Notes under the pieces: generated by a model
What the model was told of the DNA's origin: nothing
What the model saw: only the letters and a program-made list of their open reading frames with translations
The model's database searches: none
In this document: positions 1 to 5,872 of the stretch, piece after piece
Position numbering within the stretch: position 1 is the first letter of the stretch
How the letters are laid out: each line of letters begins with the position of its first letter
Made by a program: the position numbers and the translations under genes
Origin: an uncultured Rhodospirillaceae bacterium
GTDB lineage: Bacteria; Pseudomonadota; Alphaproteobacteria; Rhodospirillales; UBA2165
Direction: 5' to 3'
NCBI GenBank assembly: GCA_913041095.1
Contig: CAJWIB010000048.1
Coordinates: 1 to 11,609, forward strand
DNA: 11,609 bases

Positions 1-134
1 GGCCGCATGGTCGCGAAAAACTCTCAAATACCGTCTAAAAGACGGTGTGACTGATCTCACTGCGTGTTTTATTTAATTAGTCTATAGGTAAAGTATAAAA
101 AATCGAGGATAACCAAATAGTCGAAATGAGATTA

Positions 135-1214
135 TTACGGCAGACGGCCTTGGATTTGAGATGAATTAGAAGCATAACGATAGCAGCGGAAAATAACATT
201 ATTGCTGGTATAGGCCGGGTGCTCATATTCAACAAAGTAAGGTGAGACGTATTCCCAGACGATTTCCTTTTCCGGCGTCACTTCGAACAGGCGGCCCCAG
301 AGGCCTTCGCAGATCAAAGTATTACCCGAGGACAGACGCTGACAACCACTGATGAACCAGCTGACAAAAGAACGCCGGGGGGTGCCTTGGTAAACCCAAA
401 CTTCCTCATTAGTCGCGGGATCAACCTCGACCACTTGCGAGCCAGTTTCGGGCCCATGGATATGAACATCGGCGCCATTGGCAAAGAACAGGATATTACC
501 GTTTTCCAGCATCTGCACATCATGGTGCTGTCCATAAGCGATATCGCGGAGCGACCATTTAATTTTCTTGGTCTCATAATCAATCATCACCATCGTGTTG
601 TTATAGCGCCAATTGACAATCACATCACCATTCGGACAAGGTGAGACCGTGTTGGCATGGGCATATTCGTGACGATGGACCGACGGATCGATTGGAAATT
701 GGTCCTTCTCCATATCCGTTAGCACGTCCCATTCCCAGACAAGATTACCATCTGGGTCTATTTCGCGAATGACATCAGTATAAATAGCGCCATCGTGCTC
801 TTCTCCTTCCATGCCACCAGGAATGGTTTTCAACACTTCGGGATGGGTTTGCTTCGTCCAGGCGGCGTAAACAGTATTGCCGTTCGGCTTGCGGCGAAAA
901 TCATGGTGTTGCAGATGATCAACATGCTCCCAGACGATATTACCGTCCCAGTCATACTCGATCAGATGACCGCCCTTGGCTGGTAACTTCGGATCTTCCT
1001 CCTCAGTCCTAATCGCCGCTAGCAGATTACCGTTCTCCAACAAATAGGCATAGTTGCCGGCATCATTGGGTAAATCCCACTGATGAACGACATTGCCATC
1101 CATATCTATCAAATAGGTGTGATAGAGCCCGAGCGGTGTAAATAACGTATAGCCGGGGGTTGATTTCATTGCGTTGTGCTGTAAGACGCCACTACGTGGA
1201 TCAATTGCTGGCAT
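135..1214 (-). CDS. ASST-like (arylsulfotransferase family) beta-propeller protein, downstream paralogue
   Basis: A 359-residue protein resembling the arylsulfotransferase (ASST) superfamily, whose characterised members move sulfate between phenolic compounds without PAPS. Blade-type repeats are visible: 'DxDGNxVxxW' near residues 38-46, 88-96 and 153-162, and 'NGN'-type turns near 61, 111, 238 and 297. Conserved polar positions fit the family: HHDFRR (103-108), HANT (186-189) with R203 following, and QHHD (229-232). In the E. coli enzyme, histidines and an arginine in comparable blade positions form the active site; that matching is from memory, not an alignment. No signal peptide is evident, unlike the periplasmic E. 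coli AssT, so a cytoplasmic location is inferred. The ATG is supported by a GGGAGG ribosome site about 8 nt upstream. It lies 23 nt after the upstream paralogue, so co-transcription is likely. The true substrate is unknown. Confidence 0.85.
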   Translation of the reverse strand: MPAIDPRSGVLQHNAMKSTPGYTLFTPLGLYHTYLIDMDGNVVHQWDLPNDAGNYAYLLENGNLLAAIRTEEEDPKLPAKGGHLIEYDWDGNIVWEHVDHLQHHDFRRKPNGNTVYAAWTKQTHPEVLKTIPGGMEGEEHDGAIYTDVIREIDPDGNLVWEWDVLTDMEKDQFPIDPSVHRHEYAHANTVSPCPNGDVIVNWRYNNTMVMIDYETKKIKWSLRDIAYGQHHDVQMLENGNILFFANGADVHIHGPETGSQVVEVDPATNEEVWVYQGTPRRSFVSWFISGCQRLSSGNTLICEGLWGRLFEVTPEKEIVWEYVSPYFVEYEHPAYTSNNVIFRCYRYASNSSQIQGRLP

Positions 1215-1237
1215 TTTAAAAGCCTCCCTTAATAAAA

Positions 1238-2323
1238 CTATTTACTCCAACTTGGATCGCCCAGCCGGCCGGCAATTTCAGGCGAGTCGGCCGCATAACG
1301 GTAGCAACGGAAAATTGACCTGCCCGGCGCATAGGGTGGTGTATCAGAAACGTGAGGCGAATTGAAGTTCCAGACAATTTCACCCTCGCGCGTAACTTCA
1401 AATAAGCGCCCCGAACGGCCTTCACAAATCAGCATATTGCCGTTCGGCATGGGTTGGCAACCACTGATAAAGGGGCTGTCAAAAGTATACGGTGGTGAAC
1501 CGACATACTCCCATACGGTTTCATCGGTTTTCGGATCGATCTCAAAAATCCGCGAGCCTTCATTTGTTCCATGATACGGCCCGTGAGCGCCATTGGCGTA
1601 GACCAGGATATTGCCGTTCTCCAGCATTTGAACGTCATGCTGATGACCCAATTTATGATCGCACATATACCAAGAGAATTTCTTGGTTTTCCTGTCGATA
1701 CGGGCAATCAGATGATTCTGCCGAAAGCTGATGAGATAATCGCCATCCGGCAGCGGGCAAATTGTATTAGCGTGTGCCCATTCCTTACGATGCTCAATCG
1801 GACAAATTGGGTATTTGCTGTAGTCTTCGATATCGGTGGCGAAATGCCACTCCCACACGGTATTTCCATCCGCATCAATTTCCTGAATTCCATCGCTGTA
1901 AATTCCGTCTTCGTGCTCTTCCCCGGCTTTACCGCCTGGCACTTTGGCGGCAAGCTCTTCCGGCATGAGTTCCCAGCGGATATAGCAGGTGTTACCGTTT
2001 TCGAGACGGCGGAAATCATGATGTTGGAAATGATCGATATGCTCCCAGACGATATTGCCATCCCAATCCACCTCGACGATATGACCGCCTTTGGCGGCAA
2101 GTCCCAAGACCTGTTGGTCCGTCCGGATTGCCGCCAGCATATTTCCGTTTGGTAACAGATAGCCGTAATTGCCCGGCAGGCCGCCCATATCCCATTCGTT
2201 AACAATGGTGCCGTTCATATCCATGAGCTTTACTGTTGACGTGCCAAGCGTCCAAAAAATGGTGTAACCCACTGATGCTTTGGATTTATCGTAGATCGAT
2301 ACGCCGTCGTTTTCGTACAGCAT
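1238..2323 (-). CDS. ASST-like (arylsulfotransferase family) beta-propeller protein, upstream paralogue
   Basis: A 361-residue paralogue of the next gene downstream, alike along its whole length: GNYGYLLPNGNMLAAIRT (51-68), AKGGHIVEVDWDGNIVWEH (77-95), HHDFRR (101-106), WAHANTICPLPDGD (182-195), R201, GHQHDVQMLENGNIL (226-240), FISGCQPMPNGNMLICEG (285-302) and a shared 'IFRCYRYA' tail. It therefore looks like a tandem duplication followed by divergence. It keeps the His/Arg positions expected of ASST-type propellers and has no visible signal peptide, so a soluble cytoplasmic protein is inferred. The start is the ATG preceded by one T and a run of eight G residues, which also serves as the only ribosome-binding-like sequence. 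A thioesterase gene lies 111 nt upstream on the same strand. A sulfotransferase reaction is the family expectation; the actual substrate cannot be read from sequence, and a non-catalytic propeller role is possible. Confidence 0.85.
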   Translation of the reverse strand: MLYENDGVSIYDKSKASVGYTIFWTLGTSTVKLMDMNGTIVNEWDMGGLPGNYGYLLPNGNMLAAIRTDQQVLGLAAKGGHIVEVDWDGNIVWEHIDHFQHHDFRRLENGNTCYIRWELMPEELAAKVPGGKAGEEHEDGIYSDGIQEIDADGNTVWEWHFATDIEDYSKYPICPIEHRKEWAHANTICPLPDGDYLISFRQNHLIARIDRKTKKFSWYMCDHKLGHQHDVQMLENGNILVYANGAHGPYHGTNEGSRIFEIDPKTDETVWEYVGSPPYTFDSPFISGCQPMPNGNMLICEGRSGRLFEVTREGEIVWNFNSPHVSDTPPYAPGRSIFRCYRYAADSPEIAGRLGDPSWSK

Positions 2324-2324
2324 A

Positions 2325-2332
2325 CCCCCCCC
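2325..2332 (-). promoter_or_regulatory. G8 homopolymer at the ribosome-binding position of the upstream ASST-like gene
   Basis: On the minus strand eight consecutive G residues stand one T before the ATG at 2323. A purine-rich G run can pair with the 16S anti-Shine-Dalgarno sequence, so it probably acts as the ribosome site, although its spacing to the start is very short. Runs of this length are prone to slipped-strand length change, which would alter the spacing. That effect is inferred. Confidence 0.5.
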
Positions 2333-2345
2333 TAATTAGATGGTA

Positions 2346-2368
2346 ACTTACTTTTTTCTGAAGTAAGT
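2346..2368. repeat. Perfect 8-bp inverted repeat in the leader of the ASST-like pair
   Basis: The arms ACTTACTT (2346-2353) and AAGTAAGT (2361-2368) are exact reverse complements around a 7-nt loop. The element is 23 nt upstream of the ASST-like start at 2323 and about 66 nt past the thioesterase stop. No T run follows it in the direction of transcription, so a simple terminator is unlikely. An operator or an mRNA hairpin near the start is more plausible. Confidence 0.5.
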
Positions 2369-2434
2369 CAGACCGTATTTCAAGCTCTAGGTCAAGCCAT
2401 CCAAGTCGATTCTATGATGCCAATTCGGGCTAGC

Positions 2435-2875
2435 CTATATATTTTGCGCCGATTCCAATATCGCCCGAAGTTCGTCACTTATCTGCTGGGATTTCTGGGT
2501 CTGAGCATCGAGGCAAACGGTAACGACTTCGTCTACAGCGATACACTCATCGCCGTTAAAGATACCCTGCCCTAAGACATAGGACGTCCGGCCAATTTTT
2601 GTCACCACGGTGCCGATTTCGACACTTCCCGGATAATGCAGCGTCTTGAAATACTCAACCGAGAACTTTACTAGCGCAAAGCCGGCCAGGAAATCGTCAC
2701 CTAGACTGATCATCCAGTCATTGCGAAATTGCACCCGGCCATCTTCAAAGAAGGCGTTGATCGCACCGTTATTAACATGGCCGTTAGGATCGAGATCACT
2801 AAAACGGATGGTCGCACTGGTCCAGCTGACATAGGCGTCACGGGTTTTGAGGTTCAGCTCTTGAGGCTCAGTCAT
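2435..2875 (-). CDS. Acyl-CoA thioesterase, 4HBT hotdog fold (YbgC/FadM-like)
   Basis: A 146-residue single-domain hotdog protein of the 4-hydroxybenzoyl-CoA thioesterase family, expected to hydrolyse acyl-CoA thioesters in the cytoplasm. The N-terminal signature is clear: IRFSDLDPNGHVNN at 23-36, in which D29 matches the catalytic Asp of the DxDxxGHVNN motif. It is followed by the long hotdog helix (about 37-56) and strands such as SVEIGTVVTKIGRTSYVLGQ (84-103). The length is typical for the family. No strong Shine-Dalgarno sequence precedes the ATG (the minus strand reads CCAATAGAA before it), but the start gives the usual N-terminus. The two ASST-like genes follow on the same strand after 111 nt, so a shared transcript is possible. 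The acyl substrate is not predictable. Confidence 0.88.
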   Translation of the reverse strand: MTEPQELNLKTRDAYVSWTSATIRFSDLDPNGHVNNGAINAFFEDGRVQFRNDWMISLGDDFLAGFALVKFSVEYFKTLHYPGSVEIGTVVTKIGRTSYVLGQGIFNGDECIAVDEVVTVCLDAQTQKSQQISDELRAILESAQNI

Positions 2876-2908
2876 TTCTATTGGGCCAAGTTGTTTCTAT
2901 TACATTGG

Positions 2909-3166
2909 TCATAATTTAATCCATCGTAAATTTGCTTTAAGCGTTTCATAGCTTTGCTTGACCACGGCAGCAAGATCAATTTCACCTATGCAATCACCCG
3001 CTGTCTAGATGATATTAACCGGGCCAGCTGTAATACAGAGATCAGTATATTGATTGGCAGCGCCCTCAAACTCAAGCAGCACCGGCACACGATTAATCAC
3101 CGAGTGACAAATACGAGTAACCGAAATGATGCTGTGATGGTCGGTTTTCTGATCGCGATGCGATTT
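2909..3166 (-). pseudogene. Decayed reading frame of unknown identity
   Basis: This fills most of the gap between the thioesterase and the small plus-strand ORF. One minus-strand frame is open from 3166, hits a TAG at 3005-3007 and continues to a TGA at 2909-2911. Parts look protein-like in composition: RVPVLLEFEGAANQYTDLCI before the TAG, and GEIDLAAVVKQSYETLKANL ending in RWIKL before the final stop. An in-frame TGA at 3167-3169 closes the frame upstream, and a neighbouring frame (ENRIAIRKPTITASF) may be its displaced continuation, which would imply a frameshift. I do not recognise the family. It ends 33 nt before the thioesterase start, in the same orientation. Chance open frame is the alternative. 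Confidence 0.25.
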
Positions 3167-3209
3167 TCAATTCCAATAAATACCTCGCCTATTTGAACAA
3201 TTAGCACCC

Positions 3210-3416
3210 ATGCTGGAAAAGCTGCAAAAATTTAATAAGGTTTTCATACGCATTACCTGGGTGCTGCTGATTATCGGTAGTATCTATCATTTCAGCTGTA
3301 AGCTCGAAGCGACCAAGTTCGCCTGCGAAAACCTGCCGCATGAAATTGCGCAATATAATCTGAAGCTGTTCTGGGTGATGGTGGCGATCATTTTCCTGGG
3401 CGAAGTGACGGCCTAA
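3210..3416 (+). CDS. Small hypothetical two-helix membrane protein, possibly shortened by a stop
   Basis: A 68-residue ORF with two likely membrane segments, about residues 11-28 (VFIRITWVLLIIGSIYHF) and 52-66 (KLFWVMVAIIFLGEV). A short loop between them holds two cysteines (C30, C39). Codon choice, with many G/C-ending codons such as CTG, ATC and GTG, looks like real coding sequence. No Shine-Dalgarno sequence is visible before the ATG. Directly after the TAA the same frame continues for nine codons, WLKRRLQTE, to a TAG at 3444-3446. A basic tail like this is a natural end for a membrane helix, so the TAA may be a recent nonsense change. It converges on the hydrolase gene whose stop is at 3453. 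No family is recognised. Confidence 0.4.
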   Translation: MLEKLQKFNKVFIRITWVLLIIGSIYHFSCKLEATKFACENLPHEIAQYNLKLFWVMVAIIFLGEVTA

Positions 3417-3452
3417 TGGTTAAAACGCCGGTTACAAACGGAATAGACAGTC

Positions 3453-4358
3453 TTATTTGACTTTCCGGTAGCCCGCCTTTAGCGAAATTTCACCATCGGA
3501 TGCAATAATACCTCGCTCAGCGAGATCAATGATATGTGAGAAAACCGAATGCTGGGCAGCGCCTGTGAGCCTGGGATCCAAATCTTGATACATGCGGTCA
3601 ACCATGGCCGGAATATTTATTACCCCTTGATCCAGGCATTCGAGGATTTGGGTTTCCCGCTGTTTGCGGTGGACTAAAATACCCCAGACATATCTTTGTG
3701 GTTTTTTAATCGGCCCGCCATGTGTCGGGTAATAGATCTCGTCACTGCGCTCAGCCAGCATCTGCAGGCTCGCGATATAATCCGCCATATCACCATCCGG
3801 CGGCGACACCACGGTGGTCGACCAGCCCATAACATGATCGCCTGGAAAAAGCGCGTTTTCATCGCGCAAATGATAACAGAGATGGTTGGAGGTATGACCG
3901 GGCGTGTGGACACATTCAAAGGTCCAACCATCACCCTCAATAACATCGCTGTCTTTGAGTGTGACATCCGGCACAAAATCCTTATCGCCGCCCGCCTCGA
4001 CTACTGCATCCTTGGCATATTTGCCGGCGCCATGTGGTCCAAAACCGAACGTCTGCGCACCGGTGCGTTCCTTAACCAACTCAGCCGCCGGTGAATGATC
4101 GATATGAGTGTGGGTAATCAGCTGGTGGGTGATCTCTTCACCGTCGAGGGCCGCCAATAGCGCATCAACATGCTCAGGATAGGCGGGACCCGGATCAATG
4201 ACGGCGACTTTGCCCCGCCCAACGACATAAGTGCCGGTCCCCATAAATGTATAGGGGCTTGGATTATTGGCAACAATGCGTCGGATCAATGGAGTGACCT
4301 CAATCATCACACCATACTCACACTCGAATTTTTGGTTAAATTGAATATCTTTAGTCAT
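3453..4358 (-). CDS. Metallo-beta-lactamase fold hydrolase, LACTB2/BLACT_WH type
   Basis: A 301-residue metallo-beta-lactamase-fold protein with its metal site in order: THTHIDHS (82-89; H83, H85, D87, H88), H155 in HTPGHTSNH (151-159), D174 in FPGDH (171-175) and H213 in PTHGG (211-215). This predicts a dinuclear zinc hydrolase. After the catalytic domain a helical region (about 222-295, including ILECLDQGVINIP and HSVFSHIIDLAERGII) matches the C-terminal winged-helix extension of the LACTB2-like subfamily. Characterised relatives act on RNA or thioesters; the substrate here is open. No signal peptide is seen, so it is probably cytoplasmic. No good Shine-Dalgarno sequence precedes the ATG. 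The nearest alternative start is M18, directly before the conserved region (IEVTPLIRRIVANNPSPYT). The M20/histidine-kinase relic ends 12 nt upstream in the same direction and may supply transcription or coupling. Confidence 0.88.
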   Translation of the reverse strand: MTKDIQFNQKFECEYGVMIEVTPLIRRIVANNPSPYTFMGTGTYVVGRGKVAVIDPGPAYPEHVDALLAALDGEEITHQLITHTHIDHSPAAELVKERTGAQTFGFGPHGAGKYAKDAVVEAGGDKDFVPDVTLKDSDVIEGDGWTFECVHTPGHTSNHLCYHLRDENALFPGDHVMGWSTTVVSPPDGDMADYIASLQMLAERSDEIYYPTHGGPIKKPQRYVWGILVHRKQRETQILECLDQGVINIPAMVDRMYQDLDPRLTGAAQHSVFSHIIDLAERGIIASDGEISLKAGYRKVK

Positions 4359-4370
4359 GGAATTAATTAC

Positions 4371-4694
4371 TTAAACTTGATTGGACTCTTGTTCTTCAAA
4401 GCGCAAGACAACTCTCAAACCTAGCAGATTGTCATCGAGTTCGATATCGGCACAATGCAATTGCGCGACAGCGTGCACAAGACTAAATCCCAAACCGCTG
4501 TCATTCTTCAATGTGCCGACAACGCCGGTTTTAGCCCAGCTAAGGTTAACTTCTATGCCGAATTCAATTGACTTCTCAGCGACAAAATCCGAGATCTTAA
4601 CTTCTTCAAAGGCTGTTTCTGGACGCTCATGGAGTTACTGACGCCAGGAAGTCATTTCCGCATGGATATCCCGGATTTTCTTGAGTATCGGCAT
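4371..4694 (-). pseudogene. Chimeric relic: M20 amidohydrolase N-terminus fused to histidine-kinase C-terminus
   Basis: Reading the minus strand from the ATG at 4694, which has a CAGGAAG ribosome site 6 nt upstream, gives MPILKKIRDIHAEMTSWRQ, then TAA (4635-4637), then LHERPETAFEEVKISDFVAE and onward to FGIEV and TGVVGTLKN. This matches the start of M20-family amidohydrolases (hippurate/N-acyl-amino-acid hydrolase type: WRRDLHxxPE, FEExxTxxFVAE, FGIEV, TGVVG). The TAA replaces the acidic residue normally found before LH. Near 4500-4512 the frame passes without interruption into GLGFSLVHAVAQLH, then LDDNLLGLRVVLRFE, which is the G2 box and C-terminal strand of a HATPase_c sensor kinase. The M20 metal-binding core and the kinase H, N and G1 boxes are absent. 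The whole frame is 108 codons. I infer a deletion joining two formerly separate genes, plus a nonsense change. Confidence 0.72.
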
Positions 4695-4765
4695 AACGCG
4701 CTTCCTGACAATAAATTGGAATTAGGCTAATAACGTAACTGTTTTTACGAACAGACTTGACTTAA

Positions 4766-4817
4766 TTGGCATTTAGGACAAATTTCCAATTATAACCAAG
4801 TAAAAACTTGGTTTTTT
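4766..4817 (+). promoter_or_regulatory. nadA leader: possible promoter with 20-bp palindrome and T run
   Basis: The arms AACCAAGT (4794-4801) and ACTTGGTT (4806-4813) are perfect reverse complements around an AAAA loop, and the T run extends to 4817. A TATAAC box (4791-4796) lies 19 nt after TTGGCA (4766-4771), giving a plausible sigma-70 promoter that the palindrome overlaps. The element ends 30 nt before the nadA ATG. Two readings are possible: a repressor operator over the -10/start region, or an intrinsic terminator acting as an attenuator if transcription starts further upstream (for example from TTGACT at 4757). The symmetry is seen directly; the role is inferred. Confidence 0.5.
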
Positions 4818-4847
4818 GGACCACAGCGACGAGGAATTGTTAGTCGC

Positions 4848-5864
4848 ATGATTGATACTGTCGTCGAAGCAGGTGCCGGAGCCCTCACAGCGGATGCCCT
4901 GGATCCCTTCATCGATATTGAAGAAGAGATCAACAGCCTGCGCCGCGAGAAGAATGCCGTCATCCTGGCGCATTATTATCAAGCACCTGAAATCCAGGAT
5001 ATTGCCGATTTTGTTGGCGATTCCTTAGACCTATCCCGCAAAGCTGCCGAAACAGATGCCGATATGATCGCATTTTGCGGCGTTAAATTTATGGCTGAAT
5101 GTGCCAAAACATTAAGTCCAAACAAAATCGTGGTATTACCGGATAGCGAAGCCGGGTGTTCACTGGAAGATTCCTGCCCGCCGGAAGACTTCAAAAAGTT
5201 CCGTGAGAAATTTCCGGATCATTTGGCGCTTAGCTATGTAAACTGCTCTGCCGAAGTCAAAGCGCTTTCCGACATTATCGTTACTTCCTCCAATGCCAAA
5301 AGTATCCTTGATCAAATACCGCCAGAGCAAAAAATAATATTTGGTCCGGATCGTCATCTCGGAGCTTATCTCGCCAAAGAATCCAGCCGGGATATGGAAA
5401 TCTGGCCCGGCACCTGCATCGTTCACGAGCAATTTAATGAGCGTGAACTGGTCAAGTTAATGGTGCGTCATCCGAAGGCCAAATTAGCGGCGCACCCGGA
5501 ATGCCCGGAAAGTATTCTCAAACATGCCGACCATGTCGGATCGACACGTTCATTGCTAGAATTCGTGACTTTATCTGAAGGAAAAAAATTTATTGTTGCC
5601 ACCGAACAACACATCATCCATCAGATGGAGCTCGCCGCACCAAATCGGACATTCATTGCCGCACCGGGGCCAGATGGCACCTGTAACTGCGCGAACTGCC
5701 CGTTTATGGCTATGAATGATTTGGATAAACTTTATCTGGCTATGTTGAACGAAGCGCCGCGCATCGAAATGCCGGAAGACCTTCGTCTTGGTGCTCTCGC
5801 TCCATTGCAAAAAATGCTAGATATGTCGCCAGCTCAGCCAGCTAAGAAATCGGTTGCGGCTTAA
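4848..5864 (+). CDS. nadA: Quinolinate synthase NadA
   Basis: A 338-residue quinolinate synthase, which condenses iminoaspartate with dihydroxyacetone phosphate to quinolinate in de novo NAD synthesis (cytoplasm, [4Fe-4S] enzyme). Family motifs are present in order: AVILAHYYQAPEIQDIADFV (37-56), GDSLDLSRKA (57-66), FCGVKFMAECAKTLSP (76-91), PDSEAGCSLEDSCP (98-111), GPDRHLGAYL (166-175), WPGTCIVHEQF (186-196), HPECP (216-220), GSTRSLLEFV (231-240) and TCNCANCPFMAMN (278-290). The cluster ligands are predicted to be C104, C190 and C284. The length is usual for the family. The ATG has a GAGGAA ribosome site about 12 nt upstream, a slightly long spacing. nadC follows after 8 nt, so the two form an operon. 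The leader carries a marked palindrome that may control expression. Confidence 0.97.
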   Translation: MIDTVVEAGAGALTADALDPFIDIEEEINSLRREKNAVILAHYYQAPEIQDIADFVGDSLDLSRKAAETDADMIAFCGVKFMAECAKTLSPNKIVVLPDSEAGCSLEDSCPPEDFKKFREKFPDHLALSYVNCSAEVKALSDIIVTSSNAKSILDQIPPEQKIIFGPDRHLGAYLAKESSRDMEIWPGTCIVHEQFNERELVKLMVRHPKAKLAAHPECPESILKHADHVGSTRSLLEFVTLSEGKKFIVATEQHIIHQMELAAPNRTFIAAPGPDGTCNCANCPFMAMNDLDKLYLAMLNEAPRIEMPEDLRLGALAPLQKMLDMSPAQPAKKSVAA

Positions 5865-5872
5865 TTCCTGAT

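Noticed and set aside
30..46. Short hairpin (arms ACCGTC and GACGGT) downstream of the ASST-like pair
   Set aside because: The stem is only 6 bp and the nearest T run on the minus strand is about 10 nt away, so it is too weak to call a terminator. Positions 1-134 otherwise show nothing I can support.
1571..2155. A 194-codon plus-strand open frame
   Set aside because: It lies wholly antisense to the clearly coding ASST-like gene, has no recognisable motif, and is a shadow of that gene's codon bias.
2954..3196. A plus-strand open frame of 80 codons
   Set aside because: It has no ribosome site or family resemblance, and the opposite strand in the same place has more protein-like composition.
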